From: an uncultured Muribaculaceae bacterium
GTDB taxonomy: Bacteria; Bacteroidota; Bacteroidia; Bacteroidales; Muribaculaceae
Direction of reading: 5' to 3'
Length of the DNA stretch: 64,000 nucleotides
NCBI GenBank assembly: GCA_910579995.1
Contig: CAJTWH010000002.1
Location: 186,001 to 250,000, forward strand
A program made the position numbers and the translations under genes. Shown one piece after another: positions 1 to 7,785 of the stretch. Under the pieces are notes generated by a model. It saw only the letters and a list, made by a program, of their open reading frames with translations. It made no database searches and had not been told where the DNA came from. The number at the start of each line of letters is the position of its first letter. Position 1 is the first letter of the stretch.

Positions 1-1102
1 AGGCTTCTACGGCTTTGCCGGCGAGCTGGCCTGTGGCGTTCTTGGCGAAGGGTTCGGGTATGAGCTCGATGGCGGCGATGGCGGCGGTGATGGCGGCGCG
101 CACGCGGCTGTCGAGGTCGGCATTCACGCTTTTGATATAGTCGCTCACTGAAGCGTCGCCGGCGAGGCTGCCGGTGTAGGCGTTCTCGATGGAGCGGATG
201 TTGTCGGCGAAGTCTTCGATTGAGTTGAGTGAATAGGGCGACTCGATATAGTTCTTGTCTTCTTCCGACGAGCCGATGTGGGGACGGCCGATTTTGGTGT
301 TGCCTACTTCGTCGGCGATGTCAATGCAGCCTTGGAGTATTTCTTCGGCGGCCTCTTGGAATGTCTTGAAGCGTGAGCCGGCTTTGCCTGAGTTTTTCAT
401 CTCCCAGCCGTATTCTTCGCCGTAGTCGAGTTCGGCTTCTTCGAGTATCTCTTGCTTGCGGGCTGAGATATTGTCTGTGCCTGCCCAGCAGGCTTCGAGG
501 CATACGCACTGCTGGCAGAGGTCTTCGGCTACGGCGCAGAGGTATTCGAGTTCTTCGGGTGTATAGTCGGTAGAGTGCACAAGCGATGTATTCTCATCGG
601 CGGAGAGCTCGAAGAGTACGTATTCCACTGCATGGAAGCCGATAAGGCCGTAGCCGCCGTTGTTGCTCAGGCTCCATGTCTTGCCGGCGCGGATGTCTTT
701 GAGCAGGTCGTCCATGGCGGCCTTGTCGAGAGGCCATGAGTCGATATGGGGGTCGATGTTGTGGTTGGCGGCGGGGCCGAAGAGGAATGCCTCGGAGAGC
801 TCCCAGCTCTTGCGCGATTGTTTCCATGCTTTGCCGGCGGCTTCGATGTCGGAGGTGGTGAGGGTGCCGGCGGCGTGTTTGGTCTGCATGGTGCGGCACA
901 GGTCCATAAGCTCTACTGCGGCGTCGGCCATGGAGCTGTAGGTGGGAAGCACGGTGTGGTCTACATAGTCGGCGACTGCGTCGCTGAGGGTCTGTTCTTT
1001 GGCTGTGAGGGTGCCTTCGCCACTTTTGGGCTCGTCGCTGTCGGAGCATGCTGCCAGCGACAGTGCTGCTATGCCGGCAATCATTAGTTTGCTGATTTTC
1101 AT
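1..1102 (-). CDS. Imelysin-family (peptidase M75-like) lipoprotein, 3' end beyond window
   Basis: This gene is read from 1102 leftward and is still open at base 1, so only about 367 N-terminal residues are visible. The start gives a lipoprotein signal peptide with lipobox LAAC (Cys at residue 18) followed by an acidic SDSDEP stretch, so the product is probably anchored to a membrane facing the periplasm or surface. Near residue 150 it carries GFHAVEY, matching the GxHxxE motif that defines the imelysin-like superfamily. Members of this family (imelysin, EfeO, insulin-cleaving protease) are mostly linked to iron uptake; peptidase activity is not general. The gene lies downstream of a porin gene in the same direction, with a 245-bp gap that holds repeat element A. 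I see no TAnnTTTG promoter in that gap, so cotranscription with the porin is likely. The iron role is inference. Confidence 0.85.
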   Translation of the reverse strand, partial: MKISKLMIAGIAALSLAACSDSDEPKSGEGTLTAKEQTLSDAVADYVDHTVLPTYSSMADAAVELMDLCRTMQTKHAAGTLTTSDIEAAGKAWKQSRKSWELSEAFLFGPAANHNIDPHIDSWPLDKAAMDDLLKDIRAGKTWSLSNNGGYGLIGFHAVEYVLFELSADENTSLVHSTDYTPEELEYLCAVAEDLCQQCVCLEACWAGTDNISARKQEILEEAELDYGEEYGWEMKNSGKAGSRFKTFQEAAEEILQGCIDIADEVGNTKIGRPHIGSSEEDKNYIESPYSLNSIEDFADNIRSIENAYTGSLAGDASVSDYIKSVNADLDSRVRAAITAAIAAIELIPEPFAKNATGQLAGKAVEA

Positions 1103-1150
1103 GTCTTTTATGTTTTTTGTTATATATTTAAGTTTGCGAAACTTGTTTAT

Positions 1151-1339
1151 GGTTGGTGGTTGGTGGGCTGTGGGCAGCGGATTGGCTTTGGAAATGGGGG
1201 TTGGTTGGCTGTGGGCTGTGGGGTTGGGGGTTTGTGGGCTGTGGGCAGCGGATTAGCTTTAGAGTTTGGCAGCAAGTAACTCGCTGCCCACCAACCACAA
1301 ACCACCAACCACACCCCACAAACCTCCAACCACCAACCA
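1151..1339 (-). repeat. Heptad inverted-repeat element, copy A
   Basis: The + strand reads as degenerate G/T-rich heptads (TTGGTGG, GCTGTGG, GCAGCGG), then a 47-bp core at 1243-1289, then A/C-rich heptads (CCACCAA, CCACAAA). The core begins GGGCAGCG and ends CGCTGCCC, so core and arms can pair into one long hairpin. A partial core unit (GGGCAGCGGATTGGCTTTGG) precedes the full core at 1172-1191. The right arm ends 8 bases before the porin stop codon at 1348-1350, so in the sense of the porin gene the element is its 3' untranslated region. Copies B, C and D share the same core and orientation. Open frames across it are low-complexity (G, W, P, T, H rich) and not credible proteins. Confidence 0.85.
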
Positions 1340-1347
1340 TTAGCTTC

Positions 1348-2667
1348 CTACTTGAACCATCCTGTGTAGGCTATGCCGATGGCGAGCTGGGGTTCGTTGT
1401 TGTATTGGCGTCGGAGTATGCCGTAGGTGTATTCGCCTTTCACTACTATCTGCTTGATGGGATACCAGTTTACACCGGCCGATATCTTGTGGCGGCGGCA
1501 CCATCCGAGCGATGTCGTCCCGTCTACCCGTGCCATGGAGTCGTAATAGTCGTAGCGGCCGTATAGATAGAATCGCTGGCCGCCACAAGTGAGCTTGGGC
1601 GAGAGGCTGAAGAGGTTGTAGCCTGCCTCTATGCCGGCGCATACGGCGTCGGAGGCTACCTCCTGTCGCTTCGAGGTGGATGATTTGGGCATTTTGATGT
1701 TGAAGTCTGATATGTGGCGCGAGTCGCTAAGGTGTCCCCAGTCGAAGTAGCCGCGGGCCACGATATTGTGGGCGTTGTAGGCGAAGTCGAATGAGCCGAT
1801 GGCGACGGTGCCGTGGACGCCGTCGTTGCGCGACGAGGATGTCGGGTAGAGGGTGTTGCGGAAGGAGTTGCCTACGTAGCCGCTCACGCTCATTCTCAGC
1901 CCGGGCACGGAGTAATTGTCTACCCTCACGGCGCCGGCATAGACATTGGCTATCTTGAACTCGAATGGCGACGCTGAGCCGTCGTGTATCCATGATTGGT
2001 TGCCGAAGCGCTCTGAGTCGAGGCCGGGCATGAACATGGCCATGTATCCCCATGCACCCGCGCGGCCCGATATGCTCACCGACACCTCGCGCCATGTGCA
2101 GGGCATGATGGTGTTCTCGCCCTCGGGGCGGTAGACGCCGAAGAATTGGTCGGGCTCATGCCGGGCATTGGTGGCCCCTACGGGCACTACCTGAAGGCCG
2201 GCGCGCACACGCAGCTGCGGCATGAATTCTTTCTGCAGGTAGAATTGCTCGAGGTTGACCTCGCCGCCGCGCTCTACCTCGGTCTCGTATTCGCCGGCTT
2301 CTTCGGTCTCTATCTCTACGGCGCTTTCTACTCCGCCGTGCTCGAATTCTATCTCCGAGCTCATCGACCAGCCTTTGCCGAAGTCGTAGCCGAGGTATAT
2401 CACCACGTGGGGCAGGTCGAATCGTCCGTGAGAGCCGCCGCGGTAGCTTTCGGGCTGGGTGTAGCGCAGGTAATTGTCGCTGTAGAAGTTGCGCACGAAC
2501 ACGGCCTCGCCGTAGCCGCCCACGTGCAGACGGCTCCATGCCGACGCCTCCTTTGCCTCCGGGGCGGCCTCGGCTGCCGCCGCCGTGCTTTCTGCCGCCG
2601 TGCTTTCTGCCGCGGCAGCGCCGAGGGCAAGGGCGGCGGCGGCTGTGATAATTACTCGTAGTTGCAT
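1348..2667 (-). CDS. Outer-membrane porin, phosphate-selective porin O/P-like
   Basis: This 439-residue protein has a Sec signal peptide (about residues 1-20), then an Ala/Glu-rich linker (about 20-42), then a long run of alternating aromatic and polar strands typical of a beta-barrel that ends in a C-terminal aromatic region (TGWFK). The opening strand LHVGGYGEAVF and the DFGKGWSMSSEIEFEH strand resemble Bacteroidales phosphate-selective porin O/P-type barrels. It presumably sits in the outer membrane as a diffusion channel; the substrate cannot be read from sequence. It is followed in the same direction by an imelysin-like lipoprotein gene, which may link the pair to iron or other metal uptake (inference). 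A -7 box lies 32 bases upstream of the ATG. Confidence 0.8.
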   Translation of the reverse strand: MQLRVIITAAAALALGAAAAESTAAESTAAAAEAAPEAKEASAWSRLHVGGYGEAVFVRNFYSDNYLRYTQPESYRGGSHGRFDLPHVVIYLGYDFGKGWSMSSEIEFEHGGVESAVEIETEEAGEYETEVERGGEVNLEQFYLQKEFMPQLRVRAGLQVVPVGATNARHEPDQFFGVYRPEGENTIMPCTWREVSVSISGRAGAWGYMAMFMPGLDSERFGNQSWIHDGSASPFEFKIANVYAGAVRVDNYSVPGLRMSVSGYVGNSFRNTLYPTSSSRNDGVHGTVAIGSFDFAYNAHNIVARGYFDWGHLSDSRHISDFNIKMPKSSTSKRQEVASDAVCAGIEAGYNLFSLSPKLTCGGQRFYLYGRYDYYDSMARVDGTTSLGWCRRHKISAGVNWYPIKQIVVKGEYTYGILRRQYNNEPQLAIGIAYTGWFK

Positions 2668-2698
2668 TGCTGTTTCTTCATTTTTCGGTTTGACCCTG

Positions 2699-2729
2699 CA
2701 AAATTACTGCCCTGCCGCCGACGCCGCAA
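2699..2729 (-). promoter_or_regulatory. Predicted promoter of the porin-imelysin unit
   Basis: On the minus strand TAATTTTG (2706-2699) matches the Bacteroidetes -7 consensus TAnnTTTG, and a TTG (2729-2727) lies 20 bp upstream at the -33 position. The predicted transcript would start near 2692, about 25 bases before the porin ATG. The rest of the 302-bp gap up to 2969 holds only the terminator described at 2888-2928; a second TAAATTTG at 2825-2818 has no obvious partner gene. Confidence 0.6.
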
Positions 2730-2887
2730 TACTCATTTGTCGGTAACTGCGTTGGCTTTCATTCGCCATTTTTATCCTGTCGTTAACCAAAAATAATTAT
2801 TTTTACCCAAATTTACCTTGCTTGGCAAAACATAGAATCACAGTAGGCCGCAAGAGGATAAAGGCCGTCTGTAAAAGCGACGTATAT

Positions 2888-2928
2888 AAAAAGTGGAGAT
2901 AAACTCCTGCTTCGGGTGTTTATCTCCA
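2888..2928 (-). terminator. Intrinsic terminator after the 457-residue lipoprotein gene
   Basis: GGAGATAAAC (2895-2904) and GTTTATCTCC (2918-2927) form a perfect 10-bp stem with a 13-base loop. On the minus strand the stem is followed by a short T-run (complement of the A-run at 2888-2892). It lies about 40 bases beyond the stop codon at 2970. Confidence 0.75.
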
Positions 2929-2969
2929 ACTCTATTGAATTCTTATTAAAAAGCTTTTCCTCTGAGGGG

Positions 2970-4343
2970 TCAATTGAGGCGCAAAAGGGTCCGGACGGTT
3001 AGATTCGGATTTGAAAAAAGTGTGGTGTAGCTGCCCTTGCGCAGATCTATGTCTACGGCTACTTTATAGCCGTCGGAGCGGCGCGTGCCGATGAGCTGCA
3101 GGCTGCCTTGGCTATAGCAGGGCTCGATAGAGGTGATGTCGATGTCGCCAAGGTCAAGAGTGGTTTCGCCATAGTCAAAGGTATACGGATCGAGATGGCA
3201 TATCGCCGAGATTTCTCCGGCATTGTTTCGCACCAAACCGTAGAAACTGTTGTCGACAAGATTGTCTTTCCACAATTCCAGATCAGATTGTCCTGAGAAC
3301 TGGATTGAGAGGCCATTGAATTTCTTTGCCGCTTTATCAAAGGCCATAAATTTTTGTTGCTTGCTGTCAGGGCTATTGTGATATGCAATCACAACGTTCT
3401 GACCGGTTTCAAACCATGATGTTATATAAAACGAACCATTATCAGCAAAATCTACCGGAAAATCTAAATTTTCGCGAGAGCTTTGGCCATACTCCGCGCC
3501 AAGATGTATCCATTCGCTTTGATATGAAAAGTCAAAGTCACTGTCATTTTGCGTAAATGATAGAATGCTGCTGTCGAGAATCACAAAATTGCCATTGTCA
3601 AATTTCTCATATCCTCCGTTGGGATATACGATAGAGGCCATGCCTGAATTCCCTTGGGAATTATATCCAAGCCCGATCTTATCGCCCGAAAGCGCCAACA
3701 GATAGCTTTGCCATGGGCTGAATACAGGAGCCGACGGTGATACCATTTCTTTAAGCACAGCCTCTTGGCCGATAATTTCGACACTATAGAGCCAATTGCC
3801 TGAAGTTGAACAGCTGACTAAAAAACTTGTCGGGCTTTTCTGAGCGTAAAGATTGTCGCGCGGCACTCCGAATCCGGCTTCAAACAGATAGGAAGAAGTA
3901 CCCAATGAATAAATAATTCCGGATGATTTATTGACAAGAATAACGTTTTCGCTATATGGTACGTTATCGTTTTGATCGATAAAAGTACATCCGAAAAAAA
4001 TCATCAGATCCTCAGTGACACTGAACATGTCTATGGCATTCATCCGCATTTTAAGGGTTTCTGTTGAGCTTCCACCCTCATCATCGTAGTGTACGATGGT
4101 TTCAACCGCTGATATATTGCCGTCAGGATCAACTTTGAAGAGTCCTACCGAAGTTTCATCGTAGGCACGCGAGGCGTTGTCGCTCAGTATGGCAAGAGTT
4201 TCGTTTTTGGATATTTCCAAGCGGTAAGCCTTCAGCTCGCGGGGAGAATCAGGCTCGTTGTCATTGGAGCAGGAAGTTCCCCCCCCCAACACCAACACAC
4301 TTAATATTAGCGCATTAGCAAAAGTCTTTAATAGTTTTATCAT
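2970..4343 (-). CDS. Exported lipoprotein of unknown function with a G9 tract in the signal peptide
   Basis: This is a 457-residue protein with a lipoprotein signal peptide; GGGTSC places the lipidated cysteine near residue 25, followed by SNDNEP. The mature part is rich in beta-strand-like segments with repeated G, D and aromatic residues (for example SFYGLVRNNAGEIS), consistent with a propeller-like or all-beta fold, but I recognise no family. The gene is visibly AT-richer than both neighbours, which may reflect acquisition. It stands alone: a strong promoter upstream and a terminator downstream. A run of nine G (complement of C at 4279-4287) codes the glycines just before the lipidation cysteine; loss or gain of one base would abolish the product. 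Function is unknown. Confidence 0.8.
   Translation of the reverse strand: MIKLLKTFANALILSVLVLGGGTSCSNDNEPDSPRELKAYRLEISKNETLAILSDNASRAYDETSVGLFKVDPDGNISAVETIVHYDDEGGSSTETLKMRMNAIDMFSVTEDLMIFFGCTFIDQNDNVPYSENVILVNKSSGIIYSLGTSSYLFEAGFGVPRDNLYAQKSPTSFLVSCSTSGNWLYSVEIIGQEAVLKEMVSPSAPVFSPWQSYLLALSGDKIGLGYNSQGNSGMASIVYPNGGYEKFDNGNFVILDSSILSFTQNDSDFDFSYQSEWIHLGAEYGQSSRENLDFPVDFADNGSFYITSWFETGQNVVIAYHNSPDSKQQKFMAFDKAAKKFNGLSIQFSGQSDLELWKDNLVDNSFYGLVRNNAGEISAICHLDPYTFDYGETTLDLGDIDITSIEPCYSQGSLQLIGTRRSDGYKVAVDIDLRKGSYTTLFSNPNLTVRTLLRLN
4279..4287 (-). repeat. Homopolymeric G9 tract inside a lipoprotein signal peptide
   Basis: Nine consecutive C on the + strand read as G9 in the coding strand, spanning the codons TTG GGG GGG GGA immediately before the lipobox cysteine. 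Such tracts change length by slipped-strand mispairing; here any change not divisible by three gives a frameshift after about 22 residues. Confidence 0.9.
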
Positions 4344-4377
4344 CCTTTGGTTTGTTTATTTATTATGGATTTTAAGA

Positions 4378-4409
4378 CAAAACTACGAATTATTTATCAG
4401 ATAAGCAAA
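4378..4409 (-). promoter_or_regulatory. Predicted promoter of the 457-residue lipoprotein gene
   Basis: On the minus strand TTTG (4409-4406) and TAGTTTTG (4385-4378) are separated by 20 bp, a full match to the Bacteroidetes -33/-7 pattern. The -7 box ends 35 bases before the ATG at 4343. Confidence 0.7.
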
Positions 4410-4463
4410 ATTTTCTAATATGTATAAAACGAATGAAAGACGTCTTATTGCATTTGCGACGAA

Positions 4464-4516
4464 GTAAAAAAACAGACTGCACTCCAAAAATATGTCGTAC
4501 TCTTGGAATGCAGTCT
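4464..4516 (-). terminator. Intrinsic terminator after the GH13 gene
   Basis: AGACTGCACTCCAA (4474-4487) pairs with TTGGAATGCAGTCT (4503-4516) with a single mismatch. On the minus strand the stem is followed within two bases by a run of seven T. It lies about 40 bases past the GH13 stop codon. Confidence 0.8.
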
Positions 4517-4553
4517 TTAATCCAACCGGATATCAGGGGATATAATTGCCCTT

Positions 4554-7337
4554 TTATCTTACGGTGACCTTTTGCCTTGCCCCGTCGATATCTACGATAT
4601 AGACCCCTGCGGGGGCTTCGAGGCCGGGGAGGCGTCGGCCGGCGATGTCGTAGACGGCGGCACTATCGTAAGAGCCGTCGATGATGATGATTCCATGGCC
4701 GCCGCGGGCGCGGGCGGGCTGCGCGGATGAGGGTGAATCGATTGCGCTGACAGCCTTGCTCACAAAGACGGCGAAGCCGTTTGCCGGCAGAGTGGCGCTT
4801 ACGGTGCCGCTGCCGGTGAGATTGTCACTATAGCCGGCAGAGGCGGCGTAGAGCTCATGGTCGGAGTAGGAGATGAGCGACGCCGGTGCCGACACCTTCA
4901 TCTGCGCCGTGGGCGAGGGGTTGATGAGCGCTATCACCTCTTTGCCCCCGGCGGCGAGGCGCAGGTAGCGGTAGGAGTTATAGGCGCCCGAGAGCCCGGA
5001 GGTGGTGAATGTAGCCCCCCCTTCGCTCTCCAAGGCGAAGAGCTCGGGATTGTTGCGGCGCAGGTTGACGAGGCGGCTGTAGAGGTCATGGAGGGCAAGG
5101 CGGCGCGAGTCGGAGAGCCATGCGCCCCAGTCGACTATCTTGGGGTCGGTGTTGTTGGAGCCGTCGGAGTGCTTGGTGGTCTGATTGTTGGCCAGCTCGC
5201 CGAACTGCCATACCATCTTTGGCCCCGGGGTGAGCAACATCTGCACAGCAAGGGCGCCGAGGCGCGAATATTTGGCGTCAACGTCGGCCTTGACAGAAGC
5301 TACGGCGTAGGCGTCGACCTTGAAAGCGACGCGCTCCTCGTCGTGGCTCTCGGCGTAGGCTATGGTAGAGCCTGCGGGGCGGCCGCCGTCGGCAGTGGCG
5401 AGGAAGCGGCTCAGGTCGCTGTCGCTCTCATAGCCCATGGCATACTGGCAAGAGGCATTGTTGATGTTTGCCCAGTTGATCTGGCCGTCATTGCCCATGG
5501 CCGTCTCCTCCTTGGCGCCGGCGAGGTTCTCGTTGATATGAATGCCGTCGGGCTTCACCGACTTGATGACGGCATGCAGGCGCGCCATGCGGTCGACGCG
5601 GCTCTGATTGTAGAGGTCGGTGCCGGATGTAGATGTATAGCTGTCGTTGTCGCCGAGGCCCTTGACGAGGTCGAAGCGGAAGCCGTCGGCGTTATACTTC
5701 TCCATCCAATAGCGCAGGGCGTCGGTCCACTGCTGCTGTACGAGCGGGTGGCCTTGGTTCCAGTCGTTGAGCACGCTGTAGGCATGCGGGGCGGTGATGT
5801 TGTAGAAAGGATTGCTGCCGGCGGGGTACATCTGATACCACGGATGGAGGCCGTCGCTCTGGTTGAATACGATGTCGAGAATCACGGCAATGCCGCTGCG
5901 GTGGCACTCCTCTATGAAGTCCTTATAGTCGCGGGGCGACCCGTAAGCCTTGTCGGGAGCCATGTAGAAATTGGTGTTGTAGCCCCATGAGCTGTTGCCG
6001 TTGAACTCCATTATGGGCATAAGCTCAATGGCGTTGAAACCCATGGCCTTGATATAGGGTATCTTCTCGATAGCCTTGGCCACGGTGCCGTTGCCAAGAG
6101 CAAGACCGTCGGTGCCGGTGAAGTCGCGCAGCAGCATTTCGTAGACTATCAGATTGTCATGGTCGGGAATGGTGAAAGAAGAGAAGCTGTAATCATCGAT
6201 GTCGCCGCGGTATACACCCATCACCACGCCCTCAACTTCGGCAGGATACTGAGGCATGTCGGGCCACACGTCGGGGGCAAGGTAGCGGTCGTTATAGGGG
6301 TCGAGGATGAGGTGGGCGTAGGGGTCGCCGACGCGGTAGGTGTCGTCGACTATAAAATAGTAGGGATAGTAGACATCGTCGGCCAGGCCGCTGACAGTAG
6401 TCCAGAAATAGCGCTGCCCCTCGTAATCGTGATATTTCATCAGATACCGGCTGTCGACGCTGTATCCGTTCCACGCGCCCACGAGCTGCACGCTCATCTT
6501 GCCCGGCGCTGCGAGGCAGAAAGTGACAGTCCCGTCGGCGTTCTTCACACAGCCCTGCTGCGGTACACCGCCGGGATACTGGCCTGCAGCGCTCGGGGCC
6601 GGATAGCTTATCTCATAGGCGGCGCTGTAGGGCTTGCCGTTGAAAGTGGTAGTGCCGGTGACGGTGTAGTTGCCTGTATTCTCGAATTTATAGCTGGCTG
6701 TAAGGGAGGTGGTGTTGGATTTAGAGGCAAACTGCTTGCCGTTGACGCTCAGCACGAGGTCGGCGGCCTGCGAGGCAGTGAGAGTGAAATTGACCGTCGT
6801 GGGGCCGCTGATAAGGCGGTCGTGGTCGGCGGTGAGGGCGAGGTCGAAGCCATCGTTGGCCACGTCGATGAAGATATCGCCTCCGGCAGCAGTCTTGCCT
6901 GAGCGCGTCCCGTCGGCATTGCGGAAAACCACGGCGATTTTCTTCACATGCTCCGAGGGGTCGGTAATGCCGAAATAAGTGCGTATATCGCCGATTGAGA
7001 GCTGATAGAGGTCGGTGGTGAGATAGCGCAGACGGTTCTTGTCGAGATTCACCGCCTGTGCATTGCTGCCGTCGGCCTCGGGCCACTCGGTGAGCACATG
7101 GCGCCAGTCGGTGTTGTCCTTGCTCAGAGTCGTTATCACGCCGATATGGGCATAGACAAATTCAGACGAGGGCAGGCCTTTGAGACCGTTGTTGCCCAGC
7201 GACGACGAGGCACTGTAGGTGAGAACCACATTCTTGCTGTCTTCCTCAAGCGGCGAGGGGCTGACCGTAACCTGCCCGTGCACCGTGAGCGAACACAGCA
7301 ACACAATAGCCATAAAGGCCGTGTAGAGTTTTTTCAT
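4554..7337 (-). CDS. Secreted GH13 alpha-amylase-family glycoside hydrolase
   Basis: This 927-residue protein has a Sec signal peptide (about 1-21), an N-terminal beta-rich region (about 22-250), a CBM48-like module (about 270-360, containing VQLVGAWNGY) and a GH13 catalytic barrel from about 395. The four GH13 regions are visible: DIVFNQ at about 488, GFRFD with nucleophile Asp556, INEN with acid/base Glu603, and SHDEE with Asp666. Region I has Q where DxxxNH is usual. The last 60 residues (YDIAGRRL then PAGVYIVDIDG and KVTVR) resemble a T9SS type A sorting tail. It should hydrolyse or rearrange alpha-1,4-glucans outside the cell. There are no SusCD partners next to it. It has its own promoter and terminator. 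The exact specificity (amylase, pullulanase or branching-type) is not decided by the sequence. Confidence 0.9.
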   Translation of the reverse strand: MKKLYTAFMAIVLLCSLTVHGQVTVSPSPLEEDSKNVVLTYSASSSLGNNGLKGLPSSEFVYAHIGVITTLSKDNTDWRHVLTEWPEADGSNAQAVNLDKNRLRYLTTDLYQLSIGDIRTYFGITDPSEHVKKIAVVFRNADGTRSGKTAAGGDIFIDVANDGFDLALTADHDRLISGPTTVNFTLTASQAADLVLSVNGKQFASKSNTTSLTASYKFENTGNYTVTGTTTFNGKPYSAAYEISYPAPSAAGQYPGGVPQQGCVKNADGTVTFCLAAPGKMSVQLVGAWNGYSVDSRYLMKYHDYEGQRYFWTTVSGLADDVYYPYYFIVDDTYRVGDPYAHLILDPYNDRYLAPDVWPDMPQYPAEVEGVVMGVYRGDIDDYSFSSFTIPDHDNLIVYEMLLRDFTGTDGLALGNGTVAKAIEKIPYIKAMGFNAIELMPIMEFNGNSSWGYNTNFYMAPDKAYGSPRDYKDFIEECHRSGIAVILDIVFNQSDGLHPWYQMYPAGSNPFYNITAPHAYSVLNDWNQGHPLVQQQWTDALRYWMEKYNADGFRFDLVKGLGDNDSYTSTSGTDLYNQSRVDRMARLHAVIKSVKPDGIHINENLAGAKEETAMGNDGQINWANINNASCQYAMGYESDSDLSRFLATADGGRPAGSTIAYAESHDEERVAFKVDAYAVASVKADVDAKYSRLGALAVQMLLTPGPKMVWQFGELANNQTTKHSDGSNNTDPKIVDWGAWLSDSRRLALHDLYSRLVNLRRNNPELFALESEGGATFTTSGLSGAYNSYRYLRLAAGGKEVIALINPSPTAQMKVSAPASLISYSDHELYAASAGYSDNLTGSGTVSATLPANGFAVFVSKAVSAIDSPSSAQPARARGGHGIIIIDGSYDSAAVYDIAGRRLPGLEAPAGVYIVDIDGARQKVTVR

Positions 7338-7375
7338 GTTTTAAAGTTTGGCTATAATAAGTAAGTATGATGAAA

Positions 7376-7406
7376 CAAAGTTATATAATAAAACTCATAT
7401 TTCAAA
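7376..7406 (-). promoter_or_regulatory. Predicted promoter of the GH13 gene
   Basis: On the minus strand TTTG (7406-7403), a 19-bp spacer and TAACTTTG (7383-7376) fit the Bacteroidetes promoter exactly. The -7 box ends 39 bases before the ATG at 7337. Confidence 0.7.
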
Positions 7407-7423
7407 ATAATTCTTAGCCAAGT

Positions 7424-7489
7424 TCAAAATTCACGGATAGCTTCTATAAGCCATGCGAGCATTAGGGTAAGGGCGATGACATAAAACAT
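7424..7489 (-). CDS. Possible 21-residue hydrophobic peptide
   Basis: Within the 448-bp gap 7338-7785 there is a short frame starting with ATG at 7489 that codes a hydrophobic peptide beginning MFYVIALTLML and ending in a charged tail (EAIREF). It could be a single-span membrane peptide. A TAACTTTG box (7537-7530) lies about 40 bases upstream, but I find no -33 partner at the usual distance. No homologue is known to me, and a frame this short can arise by chance, so this is tentative. The remainder of the gap holds the GH13 promoter and repeat element B. Confidence 0.3.
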   Translation of the reverse strand: MFYVIALTLMLAWLIEAIREF

Positions 7490-7587
7490 AATCGTGCAGG
7501 TGTTTGCAGAGCCGACGTTGACTCCGACACAAAGTTACGCCCCACCATGTGTCAGATTATGTCACAAGAATGTTAATTTTAGTTTAT

Positions 7588-7785
7588 GGTTTGTGGACTG
7601 TGGGTTGGTGGTTTGTGGGCTGTGGGCAGCGGATTAGCTTTAGAAATGGGATTGGGGGGTGGTGGCAGTGGGCAGTGGTTGGTGGGCAGCGGATTGGCTT
7701 TAGAGTTTGGTAGCAAGTAACTCGCTGCCCACAAACCACAAACCACCAACCATTAACCGCCAACCACCAACCACAAACCACAAAC
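7588..7785 (-). repeat. Heptad inverted-repeat element, copy B
   Basis: This copy has the same architecture as copy A: G/T-rich heptads, a partial core unit near 7625-7650, the 47-bp core at 7684-7730 (GGGCAGCG to CGCTGCCC), then A/C-rich heptads to 7785. The right arm touches the stop codon of the LytTR regulator gene (complement of 7786-7788) with no gap. In the sense of that gene the arm reads as clean heptads GGTTTGT, GGTTGGT, GGTTGGC. Confidence 0.85.

Noticed and set aside
1128..1340. Small frames (60-137 codons) across elements A to D
   Set aside because: All encode the same low-complexity translation of the heptad repeats in different frames and strands; such frames are repeat artefacts.
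5015..5021. C7 run inside the GH13 gene as a phase-variation tract
   Set aside because: Seven bases is short for frequent slippage and it lies in the middle of a catalytic enzyme.
4857..5990. 377-codon open frame on the + strand
   Set aside because: It lies antisense within the GH13 catalytic domain, which is supported by all four family motifs.
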